From Verrucomicrobiota bacterium (GTDB lineage: Bacteria; Verrucomicrobiota; Verrucomicrobiia; Opitutales; Opitutaceae), in assembly GCA_026398135.1 (NCBI GenBank), contig JAPLTN010000112.1, positions 1 through 64,000 on the forward strand: a stretch of 64,000 nucleotides of DNA. Reading direction: 5' to 3'. How positions within the stretch are numbered: the stretch's first letter is position 1; each line of letters begins with the position of its first letter. The notes beneath the pieces are model-generated. The model was not told the origin of the DNA. It made no database searches and worked only from the letters and a program-made list of their open reading frames with translations. The translations under genes were made by a program, and so were the position numbers. Shown piece after piece: positions 45,939 through 58,949 of this stretch.

Positions 45939-46968
45939 CGGAAGGTTTAGGGTTAGAATCCAGTATCAGACCGACCAAGGCAAATTTCCGGGAATCAAAT
46001 TTTGCCAAATTCAAATCTCCGCTTACCGTCACTTGTCGGGCATCTAACCAAGGTTTGAACTCTGGAGTTAATACTGCGACGCCCAATTGCGCTCCAATAA
46101 CCGCTTCCAGCCAGCTCAATTTTTCGGGTAATACCGTGCATACTAGTTGCCCGATAGATTGCCCTGTTTGGACTTCATAAAATCCCATGGAGGACTGCAG
46201 CTCTTTCAACAAACGCTTACACAAAGCTGCTCCCATCCCGGTAAAATCGAATGTATTGGAGAAAAAGAGCTTACGCGCTGATTCCTCATCTTTCAAACCC
46301 AGCTCTTTTTGGACGACCGGCACCATGGTTTCCAATCCCACGGCAATCGGCCGGGTCGCCTCAAGACCCTTGGTGCTCACTATGTAGGACTGGGTGCTTT
46401 GTGCGCCCAGTTCCAAAACCAAGGTCGGCTTGCCTGAACCATTGAATTTTAAATAATCGATCAGCGCGGCGATCGAACACAGGGAGGACAGCTCCATGCA
46501 ATCCGGATATATCTCGGATTTAAGTAAAGCTTCCTGGGCTGTTTCGGCCACGGAATTGGGCATCCCGCAAAAAATCACCTCTTTATTGGTCCCCGCTTTG
46601 GAAGGATCAAAATCCAAACCATCGCTGGCATTTAACACCGCAATGATACTTTGGTCAGGATCCACTCGAAACTGACTGCTCGCTATTTCCGCCAGATACT
46701 TTTCCTCTTTGATTCGTTTCGGATCCAAACCCGCGCGCCTGATAAAGCGTTGCTCGGGACTTACTCCGCACTTTGCGAAAAGATAACCCGAGCTTTTGGG
46801 CGGCCTGATTTCGCCGATCGCTTGGCTGAGTGCCGCTGGATCCCCGGTGGGGAACTCGCGGATATCTTCAATTACCAGGGGTGTTTTCTGCGACGAAACC
46901 CGCGCCAAAACGGTAATCTGCTCCCCTTGCTCATAAACATAGCCCTTCGTCTTGGTGGATAGAAACAT
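45922..46968 (-). CDS. pilM: Type IV pilus actin-like assembly protein PilM
   Basis: Cytoplasmic actin/FtsA-fold ATP-binding protein, 348 residues. LVLELGAQSTQSYIVSTKG forms a phosphate-loop-like motif, and CMELSSLCSIAALIDYL precedes it. The chain ends ALVGLILDSNPKPSD. As first gene of pilMNOPQ it should dock the PilN N-terminus. The overall domain arrangement matches PilM, although sequence signatures of the ATP site are weaker than in well-studied homologues. Confidence 0.85.
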   Translation of the reverse strand: MFLSTKTKGYVYEQGEQITVLARVSSQKTPLVIEDIREFPTGDPAALSQAIGEIRPPKSSGYLFAKCGVSPEQRFIRRAGLDPKRIKEEKYLAEIASSQFRVDPDQSIIAVLNASDGLDFDPSKAGTNKEVIFCGMPNSVAETAQEALLKSEIYPDCMELSSLCSIAALIDYLKFNGSGKPTLVLELGAQSTQSYIVSTKGLEATRPIAVGLETMVPVVQKELGLKDEESARKLFFSNTFDFTGMGAALCKRLLKELQSSMGFYEVQTGQSIGQLVCTVLPEKLSWLEAVIGAQLGVAVLTPEFKPWLDARQVTVSGDLNLAKFDSRKFALVGLILDSNPKPSDASTA

Positions 46969-47108
46969 ACGGGGAAATTAAATTTATAGGGGCCGACTCC
47001 CGATGGGAGGGGGGCGGAGCACCGGAAACTTATTTTGAATGGTTCGGCTAAGCGACTGATGTGACAAGCGTAATTTCAGTTACGAACGTGCCATGATACG
47101 GACACAGA

Positions 47109-47141
47109 AACACCACCGGAAGCAAGCTTCGCGGTGGTGTT
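47109..47141 (-). terminator. Hairpin downstream of the COX24-like/rpsT genes
   Basis: AACACCACCG (47109-47118) pairs exactly with CGGTGGTGTT (47132-47141). An inner GAAGC-AA-GCTTC stem and a one-base bulge extend it. On the minus strand it lies about 25 bases past the stop of the small basic gene and is followed by TTTCTGTG, a weak T-run. A probable terminator. Confidence 0.55.
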
Positions 47142-47165
47142 GAGATGGTATAAATTTGTGAAAAT

Positions 47166-47267
47166 TTACTTCTGCCAGGTGCGCTTCTTATGGCGGTTAG
47201 CCTTCAAGCGCTTTTTGCGCTTGTGCTTGTTCATTTGAAGGCGGCGCATTTTTTTGAGATTGCCCAT
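47166..47267 (-). CDS. AURKAIP1/COX24-like small basic ribosomal protein
   Basis: A 33-residue, extremely basic protein, too short for most gene finders: [20 protein letters not shown]... ending in RTWQK. The pattern of Lys/Arg runs with an internal Asn-Lys-His-Lys motif is that of bacterial AURKAIP1/COX24-domain ribosomal proteins (relatives of mitochondrial mS38), which are usually 30-60 residues. It lies just downstream of rpsT on the same strand, 36 bases away, and is followed by a hairpin. Position beside another small ribosomal protein gene supports the call. Confidence 0.75.
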   Translation of the reverse strand: MGNLKKMRRLQMNKHKRKKRLKANRHKKRTWQK

Positions 47268-47303
47268 GGTAAAGTTGGTTGGAGGGTTGGGTTACGTAAG
47301 GAT

Positions 47304-47564
47304 TTACTTGGCAAACACGACCTTGGCGACGTGGGACTTGGCGCGGGAGGCGGCGTTCTTGTGCACCACACCGGACTTGGTGGCCTTGTCCATCGCGGAG
47401 GTGTAGGCGTTGGCGGCAGCCTTGGCGGCTTCCTTGTCTTCGCCCGCAGTGGCGGCGAGGAGCTTCTTGTGCAGGGTCTTCAGACGGGTCTTGGTCGCCT
47501 TGTTACGCGCGGTGAGGCGGGTGGTCTTACGGGCGGCCTTGATGGCGGATTTGGTGTTGGCCAT
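47304..47564 (-). CDS. rpsT: Small ribosomal subunit protein bS20
   Basis: An 86-residue primary 16S rRNA-binding protein. The sequence MANTKSAIKAARKTTRLTARNK, the central TRLKTLHKKLLAA and the C-terminal SGVVHKNAASRAKSHVAK match bS20 throughout, and it has the family length. It is divergent from the hypothetical gene to its right and is followed by the tiny COX24-like gene. Confidence 0.97.
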   Translation of the reverse strand: MANTKSAIKAARKTTRLTARNKATKTRLKTLHKKLLAATAGEDKEAAKAAANAYTSAMDKATKSGVVHKNAASRAKSHVAKVVFAK

Positions 47565-47710
47565 GGTGAGGTGGGTTCAGTCGGCTGGTTTGCTTGTAGA
47601 AAACGATCACAAACTCAAAGCCGATTCGCGGAGTCAAGGGTCATTTGCCGACTTTCCGCATTACACGGTGCCTTGCCAAGCTTGCCCGCCCCGTTCTAGT
47701 GAGCGTCTCC

Positions 47711-48304
47711 ATGAATTTATCCCCCGATCAAAAAGCCACCGTCACGTCTTGGATCAGCGCCGGCGACAATCTCTCCGCCGTGCAAAAGAAGCTTCGTGAT
47801 CAATTTCAGATCTCCATGACATACATGGACGTCCGCTTTCTGGTGGACGACCTGAACCTCACCCTCAAGGACCCCGCCCCAAAGGCCGATACCTCCGATG
47901 TAACCAAGGCAAAAGCCCCCGCCGCCGGCAAGCCCGCCGCCGCTTCCGCACCGGAAAAAAAAGGTCTGCTCGACAAGGCCAAAGAAAAGCTCGGTTTGGG
48001 TAAAAATCCTTCGCCCGCCGCGGAATCGGATGAATTGCCCGCTGCGGATGCACTGGAAGAGGACGCACTCCCCCCGGTTCCGGGCAACGTCACCATCGAG
48101 CTGGACGGCGTAACCCTCATCCCGGGAGCAATCGCCAGCGGCAGTGTCACGTTTAGCGACGGTGTCACCGGCAAATGGATCGTCGATCAATACGGGCGTC
48201 CGGGCTTCACCGAGGTCAGCCAACCCGGCTATCGTCCCTCGCCCGAGGACGGCCAGGCCTTCATGCAGGAGCTGGACGCGGCGCTACGCCAGAAGGGGTT
48301 TTAA
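47711..48304 (+). CDS. Conserved-looking hypothetical protein
   Basis: A 197-residue soluble protein I cannot name. Residues 1-55 look helical and may form a small HTH-like domain (MNLSPDQKATVTSWISAGDNLSAVQKKLRDQF). An Ala/Pro/Lys-rich linker follows (about 60-125). A C-terminal beta-rich part (VTIELDGVTLIPGAIASGSVTFSDGVTGKWIVDQYGRPGF) precedes a helical end. The ATG at 47711 is preferred over a longer in-frame start because conserved-looking sequence starts there. It is divergent from rpsT and converges on the glucanase gene. Confidence 0.75.
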   Translation: MNLSPDQKATVTSWISAGDNLSAVQKKLRDQFQISMTYMDVRFLVDDLNLTLKDPAPKADTSDVTKAKAPAAGKPAAASAPEKKGLLDKAKEKLGLGKNPSPAAESDELPAADALEEDALPPVPGNVTIELDGVTLIPGAIASGSVTFSDGVTGKWIVDQYGRPGFTEVSQPGYRPSPEDGQAFMQELDAALRQKGF

Positions 48305-48332
48305 CCCGTTCGTTCGCGTGGATACAACCCGG

Positions 48333-48352
48333 CCGTGGCGACCCGGCGCGTT

Positions 48353-48370
<18 letters not shown>
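48333..48370. terminator. Bidirectional hairpin between convergent genes
   Basis: CCGTGGCGACC at 48333-48343 pairs exactly with GGTCGCCACGG at 48360-48370. A further GCGC/GCGC inner stem and a GTTTTA loop contain the stop codon of the glucanase gene. It lies where two convergent genes end. U-tracts are weak, so termination efficiency is uncertain. Confidence 0.55.
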
Positions 48371-52295
<3,925 letters not shown>

Positions 52296-52377
52296 TATTT
52301 CCCAAAGACGTTTCACCATACGACGCCAGGAGGCACAAAAAAACCACCGATTTCTCAGTGGCATCGGGGGATTTTAA

Positions 52378-52454
<77 letters not shown>

Positions 52455-52478
52455 AAAAACTAACGGGAGGTGGATCAA

Positions 52479-52512
52479 GCCCTCCGTTATCGCGGAGGGC
52501 AAGCGGTTTTTT
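52479..52512. terminator. Hairpin between tRNA-Pro and gltA
   Basis: GCCCTCCG (52479-52486) pairs with CGGAGGGC (52493-52500) around a TTATCG loop. On the plus strand it is followed by AAGCGG and a six-base T-run. On the minus strand it lies downstream of gltA and before the tRNA gene, with only a short T-run. It may separate the two units. Confidence 0.5.
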
Positions 52513-52574
52513 AAGAACGTATAAAAAGACTCCGGGATAGCTGACCACGCCGCAACCCGTCGATTCGCCTGCAC

Positions 52575-53873
52575 TTACTTGCGCAGGTTGGCCGGAACGA
52601 AATTTCGCAAGGGCTCGCCGACGTAAATCTGGCGCGGACGGTAGATCTTGAGCTTGGAATTGGCGGCAACCTCGCGCCATTGCGCGATCCAGCCAGGCAT
52701 GCGACCGAGGGCGAACATGACGGTAAACATGTTCTCCGGAATGCCCAGCGCGCGCATGATCAGACCCGAGTAGAAATCGACGTTCGGGTAGAGTTTGCGC
52801 TGCACGAAGTAGTCGTCGTTCAAGGCGCACTCCTCGAGCTTCATGGCGATGTTCAACAAGGGGTCGTCCTTGATGCCGAGCGAGGCGAGCGCCTTGTAGA
52901 AGGAGGCCTTGATGATCTTGGCGCGGGGATCGTAGTTTTTGTAAACGCGATGGCCGAAGCCCATCAGACGGTCGCCTTTGCCGGATTTGGCGGCGGCGAT
53001 GAAACGCGTGCCGTCGTCACGGTCCGCGTGGATGTTTTTCAACATCTCGATCACCGCCATGTTGGCTCCGCCGTGGAGCGGACCCCAGAGCGCGTTCACG
53101 CCGGCGGAGACCGAGGCAAACACGTTGGCTCCGGCGGAGGCGACCATGCGCACCGTGGAAGTGGAGCAGTTTTGCTCGTGGTCGGCGTGGAGGAGCAGGA
53201 ACAGATTCAACGCCGAGGCGACCTCGGGCGTGGGCACGAAATCCGCGTAGGGTTCCGAGAACATCATGTGCAGGAAGTTCTCGCAGTAGCCGAGCTTGGG
53301 GTTGGGGTGATTGAACGGCAAACCGCGGGACGCGCGATACGAGCAGGCGGCGATGGTGCGGACCTTGGAAATGGCAATGGCGGCCGCCTCGTCGAAGTGC
53401 TGCAAATCCGCTTGGTGATTATTGCTCGCCAGATGCGGGTGGTAGGCTCCGAGGGCGTTCATCGTGGCGGAGAGAATCGCCATGGGATGCGCCCCGGTAG
53501 GGAAAGACTCGATGAAGCGCATCAAATCCTGACGCAGCGGAGCGTGCTTGGTCAAAAGCGCCGAAAACGCCGAGCGCTGGTCGGGCGTGGGCAACTCGCC
53601 GTTCATCACCAGCAACGAGGTCTCGATGAAATTGGATTTCTCCGCCAGCTGCTCGATCGGATACCCGCGGTAACGCAAAATACCCACCTCACCGTCGATA
53701 AACGTGATTTTGCTCAGGCAGGAACCGGTGTTACCGAAGCCGTCATCGTAGGTAATGTAGCCGGTATCCCCACGTAACTTGTTTATATCAATGGCCTTCT
53801 CTCCCTCCGAGCCGACAATCACGGGAAGGGGAATTTCTTTACCGTCGAGATTCAGGGTAGCGATATTGGCCAT
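52575..53873 (-). CDS. gltA: Citrate synthase
   Basis: Condenses acetyl-CoA and oxaloacetate to citrate. The ATG at 53873 ([19 protein letters not shown]) gives 432 residues, the usual hexameric-type length. Catalytic residues are found in [11 protein letters not shown] (His), [15 protein letters not shown] (His), and [16 protein letters not shown] (Asp), with CoA-binding residues [15 protein letters not shown]. Single gene with a 157-base upstream region; no other TCA-cycle genes adjoin it. Confidence 0.97.
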   Translation of the reverse strand: MANIATLNLDGKEIPLPVIVGSEGEKAIDINKLRGDTGYITYDDGFGNTGSCLSKITFIDGEVGILRYRGYPIEQLAEKSNFIETSLLVMNGELPTPDQRSAFSALLTKHAPLRQDLMRFIESFPTGAHPMAILSATMNALGAYHPHLASNNHQADLQHFDEAAAIAISKVRTIAACSYRASRGLPFNHPNPKLGYCENFLHMMFSEPYADFVPTPEVASALNLFLLLHADHEQNCSTSTVRMVASAGANVFASVSAGVNALWGPLHGGANMAVIEMLKNIHADRDDGTRFIAAAKSGKGDRLMGFGHRVYKNYDPRAKIIKASFYKALASLGIKDDPLLNIAMKLEECALNDDYFVQRKLYPNVDFYSGLIMRALGIPENMFTVMFALGRMPGWIAQWREVAANSKLKIYRPRQIYVGEPLRNFVPANLRK

Positions 53874-54030
53874 AGGTAGTGGGCAAGAGAGCAAATGGAG
53901 TGCCCCTTGCAAAGCAAAGTTGCCGCAGCGCACGGATTTAACGCCCACCCATTAGCCAAAGCACTGAGCCCTGTTAGCAAATGTTACGCCCGAAGGCGGA
54001 CCAAGTCCGCGAAAATACGCCCGTTGGGAG

Positions 54031-54678
54031 TCAACGGTTCGGGCCCGCAGCGGCCGCGACCGAGGCGAAATTCCCATAGATTCGCAGCCCCTTGGCCTGG
54101 CTTTTTTCCGGGTGGAACTGGGTGGCAAAACAGCGCCCGCGGGCAATCGCGGCGGTAAACGTCCCGCCGTAATCACACTCCGCCAGCGCCAGCGCGGCAT
54201 CCGTCGGCACGCAGTGAAAACTGTGCACGAAATAAAACGCCTCCCCTTGCTCCGCCAAACCGGCCCGCAACGGCGATGCCGTTTGGGTAAACCGCACGTC
54301 GTTCCAGCCCATATGCGGAACTTTAAACTCCGGCGGACGCTGAAACCGCACGACGCGGCCCGGGAAAACACCCAGCCCAACGGTGCCGGCCACGCCGCCC
54401 TCCTCGGAGTGCTCAAACAGGGCCTGCATGCCCAGGCACACCCCGAGAAACGGGCGGTCGGCCGCGATCCAATCGCGCACGGTCTGGTCGAGCCCGGTGG
54501 CGCGCAACGAAGCCACGCAATCGCGCAACGCGCCCACGCCGGGCAAAACCAGACCCGAGGCCCCGGCCGCCGCGACCTCGGCCGGCGTGCGCACCACGCG
54601 CACCGGCGCGCCCACCGCCTCCAGCGCCTTGGTGACAGAGCGCAGGTTGCATATTCCGTTGTCGATGACGGCGATCAT
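54031..54678 (-). CDS. hisH: Imidazole glycerol phosphate synthase glutaminase subunit HisH
   Basis: Class I glutamine amidotransferase subunit of 215 residues that supplies ammonia to HisF. Opens [19 protein letters not shown]; the oxyanion segment is LVLPGVGALRDCV, the nucleophile is Cys in FLGVCLGMQALFE, and the His/Glu pair is in FATQFHPEKSQAKGLRIYGNF. It follows hisB with a TGATG overlap. HisF is not in the window, so the partner must be encoded elsewhere. Confidence 0.95.
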   Translation of the reverse strand: MIAVIDNGICNLRSVTKALEAVGAPVRVVRTPAEVAAAGASGLVLPGVGALRDCVASLRATGLDQTVRDWIAADRPFLGVCLGMQALFEHSEEGGVAGTVGLGVFPGRVVRFQRPPEFKVPHMGWNDVRFTQTASPLRAGLAEQGEAFYFVHSFHCVPTDAALALAECDYGGTFTAAIARGRCFATQFHPEKSQAKGLRIYGNFASVAAAAGPNR

Positions 54679-55277
54679 CAGATGCGGCCCTTGGTGCTGG
54701 GGATTTGATCAGCACTGCGCGCGTCGATGCGCACGGCGGCGTCGAGCGCGCGGGCGAGGGCCTTGAAAATCGCCTCGGCAACGTGGTGCGGCTCCTCGCC
54801 GTATTCGAGTTTCACATGCAAATTGCACGCGAGGGCGTTGCTGAAGGCGCGGCAAAACTCCTTCACCAAAATGAGATTAAAATCGCGCACATACATGGTC
54901 GGAGCGACCACGTCGTAAACCAGCGCGGCGCGGCCGGAGAGGTCCACGACCACGCGAGCCAGCGCCTCGTCCATCGGCACATAGAAAAAGCCGTAGCGCA
55001 CGATGCCTTTCTTGTCGCTCAAGGCCTGCTTGAACGCTTCGCCCAGCACGATGCCCACATCCTCGACGGTGTGGTGGTAGTCGACCGCGACATCGCCCAC
55101 GCAGGAGACATCGAGATCGAAGTGCCCGTGTTTGGCGAAAAGCGTGAGCATGTGATCGAAAAACGGCACTCCGGTGGCGATGTTGGAGCGGCCGCCCCCA
55201 TCGACCAAAAGCGTGAGCTTGATGTCGGTCTCGGCGGTCTTGCGGGCGAGGGTGGCGGTGCGGATGGCGGCGGGCAT
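54678..55277 (-). CDS. hisB: Imidazoleglycerol-phosphate dehydratase
   Basis: Dehydrates imidazole glycerol phosphate in histidine synthesis. The ATG at 55277 gives 199 residues, the length of monofunctional HisB. The two metal-binding motifs are [18 protein letters not shown] and [14 protein letters not shown], with [14 protein letters not shown] and [17 protein letters not shown]. Its stop overlaps the hisH start. Divergent from a DUF1573 gene. Confidence 0.96.
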   Translation of the reverse strand: MPAAIRTATLARKTAETDIKLTLLVDGGGRSNIATGVPFFDHMLTLFAKHGHFDLDVSCVGDVAVDYHHTVEDVGIVLGEAFKQALSDKKGIVRYGFFYVPMDEALARVVVDLSGRAALVYDVVAPTMYVRDFNLILVKEFCRAFSNALACNLHVKLEYGEEPHHVAEAIFKALARALDAAVRIDARSADQIPSTKGRI

Positions 55278-55363
55278 GATGCCGCACCGTGAACAGATAA
55301 CGCCGCCACGTGAAGGGAGAAAACACCTGACCTTGAATCGCGCCCCGGTCAGACCCGACCGCG

Positions 55364-55807
55364 ATGGCCGTGCACGCCCCGCTTTTTTTCCTTTTCCCTC
55401 GGCTAGCCCCACGCTGGGCCCTGGCCTGCCTCGCACCGCTTACCCTCTCAGCCGAGCTTTCCTGGCGGCAACCGATCCATACCGAAACCCTCGCCCCCGG
55501 CGTCGAATCGGCGGAAGTGCGCTTCGCCTTTAAAAATACCGGAACAACCACGGTTAAAATCACCGAACTCAACTCCGGTTGCGGCTGCACCACCGCCCGG
55601 AGCGACCCGAAAAGCTTCGCGCCCGAACCCGAAGGCGTGGTCACGGTAAACTTCCAAGCCAGAGGCAGTCTTGCGCTTCTGCTGGGCGCGGCGGGCGGAG
55701 TCTGCGCCGACCGCGCCGCACAAGGCACCGACGCAACAGAAACGCAGGAATTACCAGTTACGGGGCCGATTGGCGCGGTTGTTTGCGCACCTCCGGCGGC
55801 TCTGTGA
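55364..55807 (+). pseudogene. Degenerate DUF1573-domain protein
   Basis: A 147-codon frame that begins with a signal peptide ([18 protein letters not shown]) and a DUF1573 start (FKNTGTTTVKITELNSGCGCTTA), including the hallmark CGCT and a VTVNFQA strand. After about residue 98 it becomes an unrelated Ala-rich stretch and does not complete the beta-sandwich; the fold usually needs another 30-40 residues. The frame also runs about 50 bases into the 3' end of the convergent FecR-type gene. It may be a truncated or frame-decayed gene; a shortened functional form cannot be excluded. Confidence 0.6.
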
Positions 55808-56585
55808 CCATGACCTGAAACCCGGCTGGATCCTTCGCCCCCGCGACGAGCGCCTTGCTCACCGCGGCCAGCCGGTCGCTTTGCACCGCCGCCGCCAACT
55901 GCAATTCCTTAAAATTGGGCAAGGGCCGGGGAAACCCTTGCACGAGGCGGCTGGTGCCAAGCGACTCCGCGAGAAAGATCGTGACCACCGGACCAAACCC
56001 CCGGCCGCCGGGCCGCAAAAAAACCAGCTCACCCGCCCGCAGCTGACGTGTATTCTCCGCCTGGGCGACGGTCCCGGGACTGCTCCCCGTGCGCAAGGTG
56101 CCCGTGGCGGCGAAGCAGACCACCTTCAAACCCTCGTTTTCCACCGCCGTCAGCATCCAGGTGCCCGACCCGAGCCACATGCTCCCGCCCAGTGCCTCCA
56201 CCACCTGCTCCGCCCCCGGCGGCACCACCGCCAACGCACTGCCCGCCAGCACCCGCGCACCATCCGGCAGGGCTTGCCAGACACCCAGCGAACCAATGCG
56301 CCAGATGCTGCCACCCGCCACCAGCTCCACCCGTGAATTGGCGCCACTGATCAACACACCGCCAGCGGGCACCGCGTGCCCCGCCCGGGCCGGCACTTGG
56401 TTGCGGCCATCAGCTGAGCGCACCAAGACCCGGCCACTCACTTGCGCGACCTGCCATTCCGGCGTGATCGCCCGCGCCCCGGCTTGATCGTCTTGCGCCC
56501 GCGCGAAACCGCCAACGCCCCACCCGAACACGCCCCAGCCCAAAACGATTGCGACCACGAAGCCGCGTAAACGCCGCGCCCTCAT
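55758..56585 (-). CDS. FecR-domain exported protein
   Basis: A 275-residue exported protein from the ATG at 56585, which overlaps the cyclase stop (ATGA). A signal peptide (VVAIVLGWGVFGWGVGGFARA) is followed by a FecR-like beta-rich region (VSGRVLVRSADGRNQVPARAGHAVPAGGVLISGANSRVELVAGG). The rest carries further beta-structure (VVEALGGSMWLGSGTWMLTAVENEG). FecR domains bind sugars or proteins in the periplasm and often modulate a partner. Co-transcription with a CHASE2 cyclase suggests it modulates that receptor. Confidence 0.85.
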   Translation of the reverse strand: MRARRLRGFVVAIVLGWGVFGWGVGGFARAQDDQAGARAITPEWQVAQVSGRVLVRSADGRNQVPARAGHAVPAGGVLISGANSRVELVAGGSIWRIGSLGVWQALPDGARVLAGSALAVVPPGAEQVVEALGGSMWLGSGTWMLTAVENEGLKVVCFAATGTLRTGSSPGTVAQAENTRQLRAGELVFLRPGGRGFGPVVTIFLAESLGTSRLVQGFPRPLPNFKELQLAAAVQSDRLAAVSKALVAGAKDPAGFQVMVTEPPEVRKQPRQSAP

Positions 56586-58825
56586 TTGCTCGTCATCCTC
56601 CAGACCCCGTCCCAGTCCGGCCCGGGCGGTTTCGCGCGCATCAACGCGACCCGCTCCAGCAAGACATCCGAGGGCGAATGCCCGGCATGCGACTCGCAGC
56701 GAAGACTCGCCTGAAAACAAGCCGCCGCCTCGGCCCAATCCTGCATCCAGTAAAACTCCAGCCCGCGCTCAAACCACTCCACGCACTCCCGCATGGCCGG
56801 GGTGACATCGGCCGCCAGCGCGACCGCTTCGTGAATCTCCACCGCCTGCGAACGCCCCTTCACCACGATGCGATCCAACCGGCGAAACAACACCGCGCCC
56901 GGAGCGACCCGCGCGCTCTCCGCCCGGGTCGCCTCCGTGATCATGGTGTAAACCCCGTACGCCTTGGCCCCCGACTCCATGCGTGCGGCGAGATTTACGG
57001 TGTCGCCCATCATGGTGTAGTTAAACCGGGTGTGGCTGCCCATGTTACCCACCACCGCGCGGCCGGTGTTGAGTCCGATGCGGGTCTGCAAACGCGTGAC
57101 GATCTCCGGCCAGTTTTTCTCCGGTTCGTGTTTCCATTTCTGACGCAGCTCCAAGCCCCGCTTTTGCACCCGCAAGGCCGCGACCACCGCAGCATGGGCG
57201 TGGGCGGGCAAGGCCAGGGGCGCGCCATACATCGCCACCAAGGCGTCGCCGATATACTTGTCGAGCGTCCCCCCCTCGGCCTGCACGATGTCGGTGCAGG
57301 CGGTGAGGTATTCGTTCATCAACTCCACGAGTTGCGGCGGAGTCAGCTTTTCGGAAAAGCCGGAGAACCCCTCGATGTCGGAAAAATACGCGGTGATTAC
57401 CTCCTCCACGCCCCCCAGCTTCGGCTCCTCGCCGGACTCGATCATCCGTTGCACCAGAGCCGGCGAAACGTAAGCGCCGAACATGCCTTTAACCCGTTCG
57501 CGCTGGGCGCGCTCTTCACGGATTTTCAAGGTGAGCACCAGACCCTGTTGCACCACAAAAGCTCCGAGCGGCAACGCCAACGGCACCAAAACATTTTCGT
57601 AACAAAGCAGACCCACCGCCCCCGCGATCAACCCCGCCAAAGCCAGCGGCACCAAAGCCGCGTGCCACCCATACCCGAAACGCTCCAGCACCCAAGCGAG
57701 CCCCATCCCGAGCAGCAGCATGAGAACCAGACCCGGCCACAGCAGCCAGGTACGCAGATAATCGCCCTTCAAAATATTATCCAACGCATTCAGGTGCACG
57801 AGCACCTTGGGACTCTGGCCACGCAACGGACTTGGCCCGATGTCCGTCATTCCAGTCGCCGTCTGGCCCACGAACAGGATGCGATCCGTGATCGATCGGA
57901 GCACTTCCCGGTGCTCCTCCGTCAAGGGCTCCGCCGTCGCCGCCGCGAACAGCCGCTGATAACCAATGCAAGGCAGGTAGGCCGCCCCCTTCGGACCGTC
58001 CGAAAGTTCGTAACGATAATTGATCGTGTAAACTCCGTCCGCATTGATCGGCACCCTCGCCAAAACCTTCGCCGCTTGATCGCGGATAACAACCGCCTCA
58101 CCCGGCACGATCGTCACATTCTCCGGCCCCAGCCGCCAATAGCTGAGCAAGGTTTGCAGCACCAAGCTCGGGAAAACCTGATCACCGACCCGGAAAACCA
58201 AGGGCACCCGACGCACCACACCGTCGCTGTCTGACTCGGCATCCAAAAACGCCGGACGAGCAGCCGCCAAAAAATCCGCCATCGGCATCAAGGCCCCACC
58301 CTTGTCCGGCAAACGCGCGAGCGCCGTGTCGCCCTTCACCGCGGCCAGCGCCGGAAAATGCGGCCTAAACGCACCATAGCTCTTCACCCCCTGAAAACTG
58401 GGATCCGTTACCGCCCCAAACACCATGGGATAAGGCACTTCAGCCAACTGTCCGGCAAACATGGAATCGTTGTCCGGATTCAAATCCGCATCCACAAACA
58501 GAATATCCCAGGTCAACACCCGCGGCAGGGCCTCCCGATGCCCCCCGATACTCTGCATCAACATCCCATGCAGCGGCCGTGGCCACGGCCAGCGGCCGGT
58601 GGCCTGCACCGAGGCCTCGTCCGCCTCCACCAACATCAACGCCGCATGCGGGGGCGTCGCAGCCAGACGCTCGCGGACCTGGAGGCGCGTGTTTTCCGTT
58701 TTCCACTCCAGCTCCCGCATCCAGGTCTGCTCCGCCAACCAACCCGACAAAACCCCCAGCAAAATCGTGACCAGCCAGCGCAGCCGCCAACCCACCCGGG
58801 CACTGGTTTTGTTTATAAGCGACAT
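56582..58825 (-). CDS. CHASE2-domain adenylate/guanylate cyclase
   Basis: A 747-residue receptor cyclase. An N-terminal helix (about 12-32) and a large CHASE2 sensor (about 33-365) face the periplasm. It includes ADEASVQATGRWPWPRPLHGML, DILFVDADL and ILFVGQTATGMTDIGPSPLRGQSPKVLVHLNALDNIL. Three to four helices follow (about 375-450). The class III catalytic domain has metal-binding Asp in YFSDIEGFSGFSEK and DKYIGDALVAMYG, the GDTVNLAARME signature and its Arg. The Lys in DKYIGD is typical of adenine binding, so cAMP is likelier. It overlaps the FecR gene. Confidence 0.93.
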   Translation of the reverse strand: MSLINKTSARVGWRLRWLVTILLGVLSGWLAEQTWMRELEWKTENTRLQVRERLAATPPHAALMLVEADEASVQATGRWPWPRPLHGMLMQSIGGHREALPRVLTWDILFVDADLNPDNDSMFAGQLAEVPYPMVFGAVTDPSFQGVKSYGAFRPHFPALAAVKGDTALARLPDKGGALMPMADFLAAARPAFLDAESDSDGVVRRVPLVFRVGDQVFPSLVLQTLLSYWRLGPENVTIVPGEAVVIRDQAAKVLARVPINADGVYTINYRYELSDGPKGAAYLPCIGYQRLFAAATAEPLTEEHREVLRSITDRILFVGQTATGMTDIGPSPLRGQSPKVLVHLNALDNILKGDYLRTWLLWPGLVLMLLLGMGLAWVLERFGYGWHAALVPLALAGLIAGAVGLLCYENVLVPLALPLGAFVVQQGLVLTLKIREERAQRERVKGMFGAYVSPALVQRMIESGEEPKLGGVEEVITAYFSDIEGFSGFSEKLTPPQLVELMNEYLTACTDIVQAEGGTLDKYIGDALVAMYGAPLALPAHAHAAVVAALRVQKRGLELRQKWKHEPEKNWPEIVTRLQTRIGLNTGRAVVGNMGSHTRFNYTMMGDTVNLAARMESGAKAYGVYTMITEATRAESARVAPGAVLFRRLDRIVVKGRSQAVEIHEAVALAADVTPAMRECVEWFERGLEFYWMQDWAEAAACFQASLRCESHAGHSPSDVLLERVALMRAKPPGPDWDGVWRMTSK

Positions 58826-58949
58826 GATGCGAAGTTAATGAAAACGGTTGTCAGCGCGGCAAAGGGCGAAAAGCCTCTTTCCATAAAACCACGAGTTTTC
58901 TTAAAAGCCATCGTAAGGTGCAACCACCCGCTTCCCACCATTTATATCC

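Noticed and set aside
52479-52500. tRNA or small RNA adjoining tRNA-Pro
   Set aside because: Only a simple 8-bp hairpin is present; it is better explained as a terminator.
56549-58234. 561-codon plus-strand frame opposite the CHASE2 cyclase
   Set aside because: Arg/His/Pro-rich shadow of a gene with intact catalytic motifs on the other strand.
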